A model generated the notes under the pieces. The model was not told where the DNA came from, did not search any database, and saw nothing but the letters and a program-made list of their open reading frames with translations. The position numbers and the translations under genes were made by a program. From Candidatus Campylobacter infans (GTDB lineage: Bacteria > Campylobacterota > Campylobacteria > Campylobacterales > Campylobacteraceae), in NCBI GenBank assembly GCA_009827235.1, contig SPMW01000001.1, positions 62,001 through 126,000 on the forward strand: a DNA stretch of 64,000 nt, given 5' to 3'. Numbering within the stretch: position 1 is the stretch's first letter; the number at the start of each line of letters is the position of its first letter. Below are positions 9,318 to 18,070 of this stretch, piece after piece.

Positions 9318-11123
9318 ATGAGCTTTGAAAAAGCCGATTTGATAGATTTACGCAAACTTGGGGTTTCAAGCTTGCTTGATTTAGCATTGATTTTACCAAA
9401 ATACGAAGATTACGGCGTTACGCCAGAGCCTGTGCTAAATACAAATGCTAGCGTGCAAGTTAAGATTATCTCGCAAAAAACCACAGCGCGCATCTTACAA
9501 ATCGAAGCTTTTTGTAATGAATGGAGCCAAAATATCGCCATAAGCATTTTTAATGCAAGACCTTGGCATTATAGTGTGTTTAAGCGTGGTAAAATTTTAT
9601 ATATTCACGGGCGAATTAGCGAATATGGCGGGCTAATCCGCTTTAATAATCCAAAAGTTTTAAAAGAGCTTGGCGGGATTAAAGCTATTTTTAAGCTTGC
9701 TGTAAATGATGAGCGCATAAAAGAGCTAATCACAAAATACGTAAATAAAGAAAATTTAAAGCGTATAAACTTAAATGATGATGAAATAGACGCTCTTTTA
9801 AGCATTCATAAAGGCGATAAAAATAGCGCTAATTTAATACAAAATTTACAAAACAACGAAAAACTAATACAAATTTTAAAATTTTTAGAAATTTATAATT
9901 ACACACGCAAGCTAAGCACCAAAAAACGATATTTTCAAGCAAATGCGATTAAGGCGTATGATATTAGCAAATGGCTTGAAAATTTGCCATTTTCTCCTAC
10001 AAATGACCAGCTAAAAGCCATGGAGGATATCAAGGGCGATTTGGCAAGCCAAGTAGCCAAAAAACGCGTAATAATGGGCGATGTAGGCAGTGGCAAGACC
10101 TTGGTTATGCTTATGGCTGCTTTAATGGCAAAAGATAACAAATCCTTAATAATGGCACCAACTAGCATTTTAGCCGAGCAAATCTACAATGAAGCTAGGC
10201 GTTTATTGCCAGCTGATTTTAAGGTGCTTTTAGTAAAAAGCGGGGATAAAAATCCGCCTTTAAATGAAGCCACGCTAATTATTGGCACGCATGTTTTGCT
10301 TTATAAAGATTTGCCAAGTGCTGGGCTGATTATGATAGATGAGCAGCACCGCTTTGGCTCAGCCCAGCGCGCCCAAATCGAGCGTATGTGCAGTGATGAA
10401 AACGGAGCGCACGCGCATTTTTTACAATTTAGTGCCACGCCCATACCGCGCACGCTAGCTTTGATAAACTCAAATTTTGTAAGTTATAGTTTTTTAAAGC
10501 AAATGCCATTTAAAAAGCAAATCCACACGCAAATAATCACAGATAGCGATTTTAGCGCACTTTTAGAGCATATTCAAACCCAAATTAGTCAAAATAAGCA
10601 AGTAATTATCGTTTATCCGCGCGTTGAAGAAAAAAATAATTTTTTATACGCAAGTTTAGATAAGGCAAAAGATTTTTGGCAAAAGCGTTTTAGGCGCGTT
10701 TTTATCACGCATGGCAAGGATAAAGATAAAGAAGAGATTATAGCGCGTTTTCGCGATGATGGTGATATTTTGCTTTCTACCACGATTATTGAGGTTGGTA
10801 TTTCTTTGCCTAGGCTTAGCACTATTGTGATTGTCGGGGCTGAGCGTTTTGGCTTGGCTACTTTACATCAGCTTCGTGGCAGAGTTGGTAGGCAAGGCGG
10901 GCAGGGCTGGTGCTATCTCTACACCAAGCTTAAAAGCCAAAATGAGCGTTTAAATGGCTTTTGTGCTACGCTTGATGGTTTTGAAATAGCTGAGCTAGAT
11001 TTACAAAATCGTCAAGGCGGCGATATTTTAGATGGGCATATTCAACATGGCAGTGTGTTTAATTTTTACGAATTTGAAGAAGATTTAGCAAAATTAGCAA
11101 GCAAAAGGCTTGATGTTGTTTAA
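9318..11123 (+). CDS. recG: ATP-dependent DNA helicase RecG
   Basis: Superfamily 2 helicase that remodels stalled replication forks and Holliday junctions. An N-terminal OB-type wedge domain (residues about 30-130) precedes the helicase core, with Walker A GDVGSGKT, the DEQHRFG box (DEQH), motif III FSATPIPRTLA, and C-terminal motifs TTIIEVGI and QLRGRVGRQGGQGWCYL. At 601 residues it is about 90 shorter than E. coli RecG, mainly in the N-terminal region, as is usual in Campylobacter. ATG 9318 follows an AAAAGG site. It is probably in an operon with the upstream genes. Confidence 0.95.
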   Translation: MSFEKADLIDLRKLGVSSLLDLALILPKYEDYGVTPEPVLNTNASVQVKIISQKTTARILQIEAFCNEWSQNIAISIFNARPWHYSVFKRGKILYIHGRISEYGGLIRFNNPKVLKELGGIKAIFKLAVNDERIKELITKYVNKENLKRINLNDDEIDALLSIHKGDKNSANLIQNLQNNEKLIQILKFLEIYNYTRKLSTKKRYFQANAIKAYDISKWLENLPFSPTNDQLKAMEDIKGDLASQVAKKRVIMGDVGSGKTLVMLMAALMAKDNKSLIMAPTSILAEQIYNEARRLLPADFKVLLVKSGDKNPPLNEATLIIGTHVLLYKDLPSAGLIMIDEQHRFGSAQRAQIERMCSDENGAHAHFLQFSATPIPRTLALINSNFVSYSFLKQMPFKKQIHTQIITDSDFSALLEHIQTQISQNKQVIIVYPRVEEKNNFLYASLDKAKDFWQKRFRRVFITHGKDKDKEEIIARFRDDGDILLSTTIIEVGISLPRLSTIVIVGAERFGLATLHQLRGRVGRQGGQGWCYLYTKLKSQNERLNGFCATLDGFEIAELDLQNRQGGDILDGHIQHGSVFNFYEFEEDLAKLASKRLDVV

Positions 11124-11189
11124 AATTTTAAGCAAATTTTAAACGAGCTTTTTGGGTTAGTGTAAAAAATTGCGCTATTTTTAGGTTTG

Positions 11190-11795
11190 ATGATGGATTC
11201 ATTTATACAAGGTTTGATGCTTGGTTATGGTGTGGCGTTGCCGATTGGCCCGCTTATGATTTTGATAATGCAATATGCTTTGCGTGGGTTTAAGTTTGGA
11301 TTGAGTTTAGGGCTTGGAGCGATGAGCGCTGATTTAATTTTTTTTACGCTTTTAAGTTTTGGGCTTTTGGGCTTTGTAAAAAATGAACTTGTGCTTAAAA
11401 TTTTAGGCGGTTTTGGGGCAGGGTTTATGCTTTATTTGGCTTTTAGCATTTTTAAAAGTGCTACAAAAATTAGCCTAAATAGCACGCAAAAAGGCAAAGA
11501 AAATATTATAAAATGTTTTATTAAGGGCTTTTTGCTAAATGGCATAAATCCTTTTGTGCTGATTTTTTGGCTTAGTGTTTCAAGCTTTGTGGCTACTACT
11601 AAAAGTGCTGTTTTTGCGATGTTTGGCGTGATTTTAGGCATTTTTAGCACGATTTTTTTTGTGGTTTTAGTAGTTTCAAGGCTAGGGCATACAATTAGCC
11701 TGCGCACCGCAAGGCTAATTACGCAAGGCTCAGCTTTGTTGATATTAGCATTTGCGTTAATTATGATTTATAATACTTTTATTAAGGGGTTTTGA
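11190..11795 (+). CDS. LysE/ArgO-family amino acid exporter
   Basis: Inner-membrane protein of about 200 residues with six predicted hydrophobic segments. The N-terminal signature [20 protein letters not shown] with the conserved PIGP turn is typical of LysE/RhtB exporters, which pump amino acids out of the cell. Two ATG codons (11190, 11193) follow a TTAGG sequence; the frame also contains a TTG at 11187. The stop overlaps the dapE ATG by one base (TGATG), so translation of the two is coupled. The pairing with dapE hints at lysine or diaminopimelate homeostasis, but the substrate is not shown. Confidence 0.88.
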   Translation: MMDSFIQGLMLGYGVALPIGPLMILIMQYALRGFKFGLSLGLGAMSADLIFFTLLSFGLLGFVKNELVLKILGGFGAGFMLYLAFSIFKSATKISLNSTQKGKENIIKCFIKGFLLNGINPFVLIFWLSVSSFVATTKSAVFAMFGVILGIFSTIFFVVLVVSRLGHTISLRTARLITQGSALLILAFALIMIYNTFIKGF

Positions 11796-12907
11796 TGCAA
11801 GTAATAGAGCTTTTAAATGAACTTTTGCGCTTTAAGAGCATAACGCCAAATGATGATGGCGCGCTTAATTATATTGCTATGTTTATGGATGAGTTTGAAA
11901 CTTATAATGTAGAAGAAAACGGCGTTAAAAACTTAATTTTAACTAAGCGTTTTGGCGATGGGGTGCATTTATGCTTTGGCGGGCATATTGATGTGGTGCC
12001 ACCTGGTGATGGTTGGGATAGCGATGCGTTTAGTCCGCGCATTAGCGATGGTTATATTTATGCTCGCGGCGCACAAGATATGAAATCAGGCCTTGCTGCT
12101 ATGCTAATGGCAGCTAAATTAAGCGCGCAAAATACAAATTTTAATGGCACTTTGAGCTTGGTTATTACTAGTGATGAAGAAGGCGAAGGGCTTTATGGGA
12201 CTAAAAGTGCGCTTAATTTTATGGCTAAAAATGGCTTTTTACCGCAATTTGGGCTAATTGGTGAGCCAACTTGTGATAAAATTTTTGGCGATTGTATAAA
12301 AGTGGGCAGGCGTGGCTCAATTAATGGAATAATCACAATCAAAGGCAAGCAAGGACACGCAGCATATCCGCAAAAATGCATAAATCCAGCCCATGAATTA
12401 GCGCGCGTTTTTGGGGATTTTGCTGCTTATAATTTAGATGAAGGCGATCAGCGTTTTGATCCATCAAAGATTGTAATCACTGATATTCGTGGCGGTATGG
12501 GCGTGTGTAATGTAACACCTGAGAATGTGCGAATAATGTTTAATGTGCGAAACTCACCCCTAAGCGATGAAAACGACCTTAAACGCCATATTAGCAAGGT
12601 TTTTGACGGCATTGATTATGAGCTTGATTTAAAGGTTAGCTCAAAACCTTTTATCACAGATATAAACTCTAAAATAGTTCGCGCTTTATTAGATGTAGTA
12701 GGCAGACAATGCCACGAAGTGCCAACGCTTAGCACCACAGGCGGGACTAGTGATGCAAGGTTTTTTGCTGAGTTTGGCGTGGCTGTGGCGGAGTTTGGCG
12801 TGGTAAATGATACTATCCATAAAGTAAATGAGCGCGTAAGCATAGAACAGGTTCAAAAACTAGCACAAATTTATTATGATTTAATAGAACGCTTTAATGT
12901 GGAGTAA
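11795..12907 (+). CDS. dapE: succinyl-diaminopimelate desuccinylase
   Basis: M20-family dinuclear zinc hydrolase that converts N-succinyl-LL-diaminopimelate to LL-diaminopimelate for lysine and peptidoglycan synthesis. Metal-ligand and catalytic motifs are present in order: [40 protein letters not shown] and the C-terminal TIHKVNERV. The dimerisation domain lies between residues 175 and 290, and [10 protein letters not shown] is the usual DapE signature. The length of 370 residues is normal. ATG 11795 overlaps the LysE-family stop and has an AAGGGG ribosome site; a TTG one codon earlier is unlikely to be the start. Confidence 0.95.
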   Translation: MQVIELLNELLRFKSITPNDDGALNYIAMFMDEFETYNVEENGVKNLILTKRFGDGVHLCFGGHIDVVPPGDGWDSDAFSPRISDGYIYARGAQDMKSGLAAMLMAAKLSAQNTNFNGTLSLVITSDEEGEGLYGTKSALNFMAKNGFLPQFGLIGEPTCDKIFGDCIKVGRRGSINGIITIKGKQGHAAYPQKCINPAHELARVFGDFAAYNLDEGDQRFDPSKIVITDIRGGMGVCNVTPENVRIMFNVRNSPLSDENDLKRHISKVFDGIDYELDLKVSSKPFITDINSKIVRALLDVVGRQCHEVPTLSTTGGTSDARFFAEFGVAVAEFGVVNDTIHKVNERVSIEQVQKLAQIYYDLIERFNVE

Positions 12908-12932
12908 TAAATTTTAATAAAATTTGTATTTT

Positions 12933-12952
12933 AGCAAAGCGCGCTATTTGCT
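12933..12952 (+). terminator. hairpin downstream of dapE
   Basis: AGCAAA / TTTGCT stem around GCGCGCTA, followed by a short T-rich stretch, 25 bp after the dapE stop. Probably terminates the mqo-dapE transcript. The stem is short, so confidence is moderate. Confidence 0.4.
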
Positions 12953-13080
12953 TTTAGTGTTTAAAATTTGCGCGCCTAGCTTTTAAAATTTTAGTTTTTT
13001 TGTATTTAAAATTCATATCTTGCTTTTAAAATTTACACTAATTTAAATAGATTTTGTGCTTGGCTGGTTTAAAATTTGGC

Positions 13081-13086
13081 TATAAT
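13081..13086 (+). promoter_or_regulatory. sigma70 -10 box of the surface-polymer locus
   Basis: Perfect TATAAT in the context TTGGCTATAATTTGCGC, 38 bp before the ATG of the CDP-glycerol transferase gene. This is the only strong promoter seen before the 13.1-17.7 kb gene pair. Confidence 0.65.
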
Positions 13087-13124
13087 TTGCGCTTTTTGAT
13101 TTTATTAAATTTCTAAGGCTTAAT

Positions 13125-14549
13125 ATGTTGTTTTTAAAACGATTTTTTGTGTTATGTTTTTTGTTTATTATTACTAACGCAAATGCTTATTTGGATCCAG
13201 GCACTGGTTCTTTGCTGCTTAGCTCGGTAGTAGCGATTTTTGCTTCGGCTGTTTATTTTTTAAAGGGATTTTTTTATAAAATCACCACAGGTGGAGGCGC
13301 TAGAAAAAATTTTAACTTTCTAAAACGGCGCGTAAATTCTACAAATTTTAAAAATTACGATTCGCAAATTTTGCAGATTGCGCAAAATTCTATTACGATA
13401 TATGCTGAGGATAAGCGGTATTTTTCACTTTTTAAGCCCATCGTTGATGCTTTTGAAAATTTAAATTATCCTTACACTTATTATGCAGGTGATGAAGCTG
13501 ATCCTATGTTGGAGTTTAAAAGCAAAATAGGGCATATAGAATGTATTGGCAATAGCAATAAAGCCTATACAAAACTTAATACACTCAAAGCAGATGTTTG
13601 CTTAATAACTACACCACAGCTTGATGTTTTGCAGCTTAAACGAAGCAAGGGCGTAAAGCATTATTGTCATATTCTACACGGGCTAACACATGTTGATACT
13701 TATGAGATATTTGCGCTGGATTATTTTGATAGTGTTTTTGTAAATTCTGCCATTCACACAGATTTTATCCGTGAAGTTGAAACTATTCGCCATTTAAAAT
13801 CAAAACAAATTCAAATCATCGGTTGTCCGTATTTGGATTACTTACAAAATAAACTTAAATCATTGAAGTTAGAAAGTTATGATGGTAATGCCAGCAAAAA
13901 ACCGGTGATTTTAGTAGCACCTTCTTGGGGGCGCGAAGCACTTTTGGCTAAATATGGCATAAAGCTTTTAAAACCTCTTTTAGATTCAGGCTATGAAATT
14001 ATTATCCGTCCGCATCCACAAAGCTATATTAGCGAAAAACAAATGCTTGAATCGCTTAAAGCACAAAGCGCACACTATACTAATCTTAAATGGGATAATA
14101 ATATAGACAATATCTACGCAATGGCAGAATCAAGCCTGATGATAGGCGATTATTCTGGTGTGCTTTTTGATTATGTGGTGCTATTTAATAAACCTATTAT
14201 TACAATGGAGTTTAGCTTTAATATCATAGGCTATGATTTAGAAGATACAAGCCAAAAAATTCCTTGGGTTCAAGGCGCGCTAAAAGAAATTAGCACAAGC
14301 ATTAGCGAAGATGATTTTAAAGATATTAAAAACATTATTGATTTAAATATAAAAGATAGTTTAAAAGCGCAAAATCGCGAAGCAATGAAAGAAAATCTTT
14401 GGAAATTTCAAGGCAAGGGCGGAGAAAAAACAGCCTTAGAGCTTATAAAAATTCATAAGCAAATTTTAGAACAAAGCTTAGGCGATGAGCTTATCACGCA
14501 TAAACAAATCCTTGCCATAGATAATTTACTTCAAACAATAAAGGCGTAA
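13125..14549 (+). CDS. TagF-like CDP-glycerol:polyglycerophosphate glycerophosphotransferase
   Basis: 474-residue protein of the CDP-glycerol glycerophosphotransferase family, which transfers glycerol-phosphate (or ribitol-phosphate) from a CDP-activated donor to build teichoic-acid-like polymers or to decorate glycans. The N-terminus has a hydrophobic signal/anchor, a YLDPGTGS segment and a second hydrophobic segment (residues 28-50), so it is membrane-bound. Both catalytic His of the family are present: H185 in HGLTH and H297 in IRPHPQS. The nucleotide-binding DYSGVLFDYV motif follows. It abuts the YidC/sulfatase gene with no spacing. CDP-glycerol synthesis (TagD) is not in the window, so donor and product are inferred from family only. 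Confidence 0.85.
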   Translation: MLFLKRFFVLCFLFIITNANAYLDPGTGSLLLSSVVAIFASAVYFLKGFFYKITTGGGARKNFNFLKRRVNSTNFKNYDSQILQIAQNSITIYAEDKRYFSLFKPIVDAFENLNYPYTYYAGDEADPMLEFKSKIGHIECIGNSNKAYTKLNTLKADVCLITTPQLDVLQLKRSKGVKHYCHILHGLTHVDTYEIFALDYFDSVFVNSAIHTDFIREVETIRHLKSKQIQIIGCPYLDYLQNKLKSLKLESYDGNASKKPVILVAPSWGREALLAKYGIKLLKPLLDSGYEIIIRPHPQSYISEKQMLESLKAQSAHYTNLKWDNNIDNIYAMAESSLMIGDYSGVLFDYVVLFNKPIITMEFSFNIIGYDLEDTSQKIPWVQGALKEISTSISEDDFKDIKNIIDLNIKDSLKAQNREAMKENLWKFQGKGGEKTALELIKIHKQILEQSLGDELITHKQILAIDNLLQTIKA

Positions 14550-17500
14550 ATGATGGGCGAAATTTTATATTATATTTTTATTTTTCCTTTACAAGCTAGT
14601 TTAGAATTTGTGCTTGAATCACAATTTTTGCTCACAAATTCTTATGGGCTTAGTATTGTTATTTTAAGTATTATAATTAATTTATTTTTGCTTAAAATTT
14701 TTGTTATTACAGATAAGAGAGCAGAATTTGAAAGTAAGCGCAAAAAAGAATTTGATTTGCGTATTAACGCATGGAAAAAGGTATATAAAAAGGCAAAACT
14801 TTTTGCTTTTACGCAAACACTTTATAGGCAAAACCATTACCATCCAATTTATGCGCTAAGTGCTTTGGGTGGCTTGGCTTTACAAATCCCGTTTTTTTAT
14901 GCTATGTATTTTGTGATTAAAGATGCGGAGGTATTAAAGGGCGTTTCGTTTTTATGGATTAGCGATTTGAGCTTGCCAGATAGTGTTTTTGTGGGTGCTT
15001 ATGAGTTGCATTTATTGCCGATTTTAATGACAATTATTTCTTTAATAAATGTTTTTATTAGCACAAAAGACAAAGGCGCAAGAGTTCAAGGCACGCTAAT
15101 TTCTTTGTTTTTTTTAGTTTTGCTTTATGAAATGCCTAGCGCGCTTGTGCTTTATTGGAGCACAAATATGGTATTTTCACTATTAAAAACCATTATATTA
15201 AAAACAATAAAGCCAAAAATTTCAACACAAATTTTAAACGAACAAGCCACAAATTTTAAAATTTGTGAAAATAAAACAAACGAGCCAAAAACGCTAAAAG
15301 CCAAAATTAATGCTTTTTTCATCTACCAAAAGGCCTTAAAGGTGATTGTAGTTAGCTTAACTAGCATTTTGGTGCTTTGTTTGTGCTTGGCGATTTATTT
15401 AACAAGCTATGTAAAAGAAGATATCAAAACAGCGCCTATGACCTTTGATGGATATACTATGATACCAATCCATAAGGCAAAGATTGATTTTTCAAATTTT
15501 AATTCTATTTTAAACTCTGATGAAATAGCAGAAATAGAAATAATAAGTGTGGCATGGCAAAAGCCAGAATATAATGGCGTAATAAATATCCTAGGCACAG
15601 CAAAACAACAGCGGGTAAATATATCCTTCACAGGTCCTAGCAAACCAGATTTATATGTGGGCGATCTTTTAGGGCAGGTTTCGTATAAGATAAATTTTTA
15701 TCCTTTGTTAAATAATATTTTTATTTATTATTTTGGAATTTTGGGCGTTATTTTTAATCTTTATTTGGTGCTTTGTCTTTTTAAGAAATATTGTGATTTT
15801 GATGATAAGAGTGCGCTAATGTATCATAAGATGTCAGTTTATGCTGTTTTGTGTATTGGCATTTTGATTTGTATTTTTAGCCCGTATCAGCTTTATAATA
15901 GCGATGTTACGCAATTTGATGCTAGCCAAACTTATATCACGCTAACGGCGTTATTTGGTGCGTTTTTATTGCTTAGTTTTATTTTGATTTATTTAATAAA
16001 TTTTATACCAAAGAAATTTATTAACGCAGTAGCGGCCTTGCTTAGTTTGGTGTTAATTATTGGGCTTATTTATAGTTTTATTTTAACTGGCGATTATGGC
16101 GTGATGGATCATTTTACCTTACAAAAAACGCCATTTTATGATGAAAGTATGCAATTAAATAGAATTTTAGAATTTAGTGCCGTGCTAGCACTTAGCATAG
16201 CCATAATTGCGATATTTTTTACAAAATTGCTTCGTGTTTGGCAAATCGCTTTTATAACGCTTTTTATTGTAAGTGGGGTAAATGCCGCTCAAATCATCAT
16301 CAAGCGCTTTGATAAAAGTCAAAATACGCAAAAATCTACAAGTAAAATACCTTATGAAAATGAATTATTTTCTTATTCTAAAAATGGGAAAAATATTGTT
16401 GTTTTAGTCCTTGATGCTTTTAGTAGCTCGCATATGCCATCTATTTTAGAGCAATATCCGCATTTTAAAGAAAATCTTGATGGCTTTACCTTCTTTGCAA
16501 ATACCTCAGGCACGACTATTTCTACAATTCACACAGTGGCTACTTTAATTGGTGGTGAGTATTATGCTGCTTATAATATGAATAAAAGAAAAGATCATCT
16601 TGCAAAAAGCATTGATAATGCTTTTATTAGCACTACTAGCACCTTTTCAAATAATGGCTTTGATGTGGCTTTAATAGCTGAGGTTGGCACAGATATTTCA
16701 AATATTATAAAAGCTAATGATAAAATTTTTGCCGTTAATTCATCGGGCAAATTGTTTGCGGTTGAAACAACTGGCGATTTTATGGATTATTACACTCATA
16801 GCGAGGGCTTAGCCCAAATCATTTCAAAAGCCAAAAAGAATGTCCCGCGTGGTGTTGTAATATCTAAAATGTTTAGTTTTGGTTTGTTTAAATTTTTGCC
16901 TGAGGTGTTTAGGGGTAAAATTTACAATGATGGTTTTTGGCTCTCAGGCGTTGGCGCAAGATTGGCCTCTGATGCGCTTTCATCGATAGAAAATAGCTCA
17001 ACTGCTTACGCTGCTACGCATATTTTAAATACAAAAGCTAGCAAGCCTACTTTTAAATATTTTCATTCTTTGATGACGCATATGCCTTATGGGATGTATT
17101 TTAATAATAATTCTTGCGAGTTTTTTAATACCAAAACCGCTTGGGATGATTATCCGCATAAAGCAACAATGCATTATCCAGATAAAAATACCGAGCAAGA
17201 TTATTATCAGCATTACGATACAGAAGTTTGTGCTTTAAAATATTTAGCAGAATACATACAATTGCTTAAAAATCACGGGATTTATGACAATACACAAATT
17301 TTTGTAGTAAGCGATCACGGTGGCACTGATGGCATAAATATTTCTATTGATTCTAGGCCAGATGCTTTATTTTTGTTTAAGGATTTTGGTAAAAATGGAG
17401 AGCTAAAAACTGATAATCGCTTGATGGCAAATTATGATATAGTAAGTATATTTTGTGAGAATTTAAAAAATGGTTGCCCAAATGTGCCTAAAAATATACT

Positions 17501-17681
17501 TAAAAATTACCCAAAAAATCGCGAGATTATCCATGTGGTGCCAACTGATTGGCGTATAGAAATGCACAAATCAAATCAATGGATGATAGAAAGAGCCTAT
17601 AAGGTAAAAGGCAATATCTATGATGAAAAAAGCTGGACGGATCTTAGTGATAAAAAATACGGGATTGTAAATACCAAATAA
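14550..17681 (+). CDS. fusion of a YidC/Oxa1-like membrane domain with a sulfatase/LtaS-OpgB-fold phosphotransferase domain
   Basis: A 1043-residue membrane protein with two unrelated parts. Residues 1-225 resemble the YidC/Oxa1 insertase core: the YGLSIVILSI first helix, IPFFYAMYFVIKDAEVLKG, FLWISDLSLPD, LPILMTIISL and PSALVLYWSTNMVFSLLK. The positively charged groove Arg of working insertases appears to be Asn here (SIIINLFLL). Residues 260-590 add about six more membrane helices around a small extracytoplasmic segment. Residues 600-1043 are an alkaline-phosphatase/sulfatase fold: metal-binding D622 in VLVLDAFSS, a Thr/Ser-rich nucleophile region (residues 655-659), H844 in THMPYG, and D922-H923 in SDHGG. 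LtaS and OpgB, which transfer phosphoglycerol outside the membrane, share this fold. The gene follows the TagF-like gene directly (TAA ATG ATG), so joint action on a glycerophosphate polymer is the best inference. A true sulfatase or phosphoethanolamine transferase is the alternative. Confidence 0.8.
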   Translation: MMGEILYYIFIFPLQASLEFVLESQFLLTNSYGLSIVILSIIINLFLLKIFVITDKRAEFESKRKKEFDLRINAWKKVYKKAKLFAFTQTLYRQNHYHPIYALSALGGLALQIPFFYAMYFVIKDAEVLKGVSFLWISDLSLPDSVFVGAYELHLLPILMTIISLINVFISTKDKGARVQGTLISLFFLVLLYEMPSALVLYWSTNMVFSLLKTIILKTIKPKISTQILNEQATNFKICENKTNEPKTLKAKINAFFIYQKALKVIVVSLTSILVLCLCLAIYLTSYVKEDIKTAPMTFDGYTMIPIHKAKIDFSNFNSILNSDEIAEIEIISVAWQKPEYNGVINILGTAKQQRVNISFTGPSKPDLYVGDLLGQVSYKINFYPLLNNIFIYYFGILGVIFNLYLVLCLFKKYCDFDDKSALMYHKMSVYAVLCIGILICIFSPYQLYNSDVTQFDASQTYITLTALFGAFLLLSFILIYLINFIPKKFINAVAALLSLVLIIGLIYSFILTGDYGVMDHFTLQKTPFYDESMQLNRILEFSAVLALSIAIIAIFFTKLLRVWQIAFITLFIVSGVNAAQIIIKRFDKSQNTQKSTSKIPYENELFSYSKNGKNIVVLVLDAFSSSHMPSILEQYPHFKENLDGFTFFANTSGTTISTIHTVATLIGGEYYAAYNMNKRKDHLAKSIDNAFISTTSTFSNNGFDVALIAEVGTDISNIIKANDKIFAVNSSGKLFAVETTGDFMDYYTHSEGLAQIISKAKKNVPRGVVISKMFSFGLFKFLPEVFRGKIYNDGFWLSGVGARLASDALSSIENSSTAYAATHILNTKASKPTFKYFHSLMTHMPYGMYFNNNSCEFFNTKTAWDDYPHKATMHYPDKNTEQDYYQHYDTEVCALKYLAEYIQLLKNHGIYDNTQIFVVSDHGGTDGINISIDSRPDALFLFKDFGKNGELKTDNRLMANYDIVSIFCENLKNGCPNVPKNILKNYPKNREIIHVVPTDWRIEMHKSNQWMIERAYKVKGNIYDEKSWTDLSDKKYGIVNTK

Positions 17682-17872
17682 TACAAAGGGCAAAATACGC
17701 AGGGCTTAATCATTTGTTTTTTGATAAGTGCGAAATTTTTGATTTTATCAACTCGCTTGGATTTGAAAAAATCATAGTTGAAAATCAACACATTAAAGGC
17801 TATATCAACAATGAATGTAGGTTTAATGTGTTTGGATTAAAAAAAATAAAGATTAAGCTTGGTTATAAATAA
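17681..17872 (+). pseudogene. 3' remnant of a SAM-dependent methyltransferase gene
   Basis: After the fusion gene stop, a second frame reads 63 residues to a stop at 17870-17872 with no start codon of its own: IQRAKYAGLNHLFFDKCEIF, then NSLGFEKIIVENQHIKGYIN and a basic tail. This resembles the extreme C-terminus of class I methyltransferases found in surface-glycan clusters, where AGLNHLFF follows the last strand. The 5' part of the gene is absent, and the join lies at the fusion gene 3' end. Probably a deletion scar. Confidence 0.55.
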
Positions 17873-18070
17873 GCTCTTTATAGCGATAAAGTGGTTTTGC
17901 ATTACAAAAATAAATTAGCAAATGGCATATAAATTATCTCAATCATAGTTTCTCATAAGTTAAAATTTTAAAGTTTTTTTAACTATTTATAAGTAAAATA
18001 AAATATTTAATAAATCAAAATAAATTTCACATATTACAGGGTAAATACGCCAAAATCAATAGGGAGTAAA

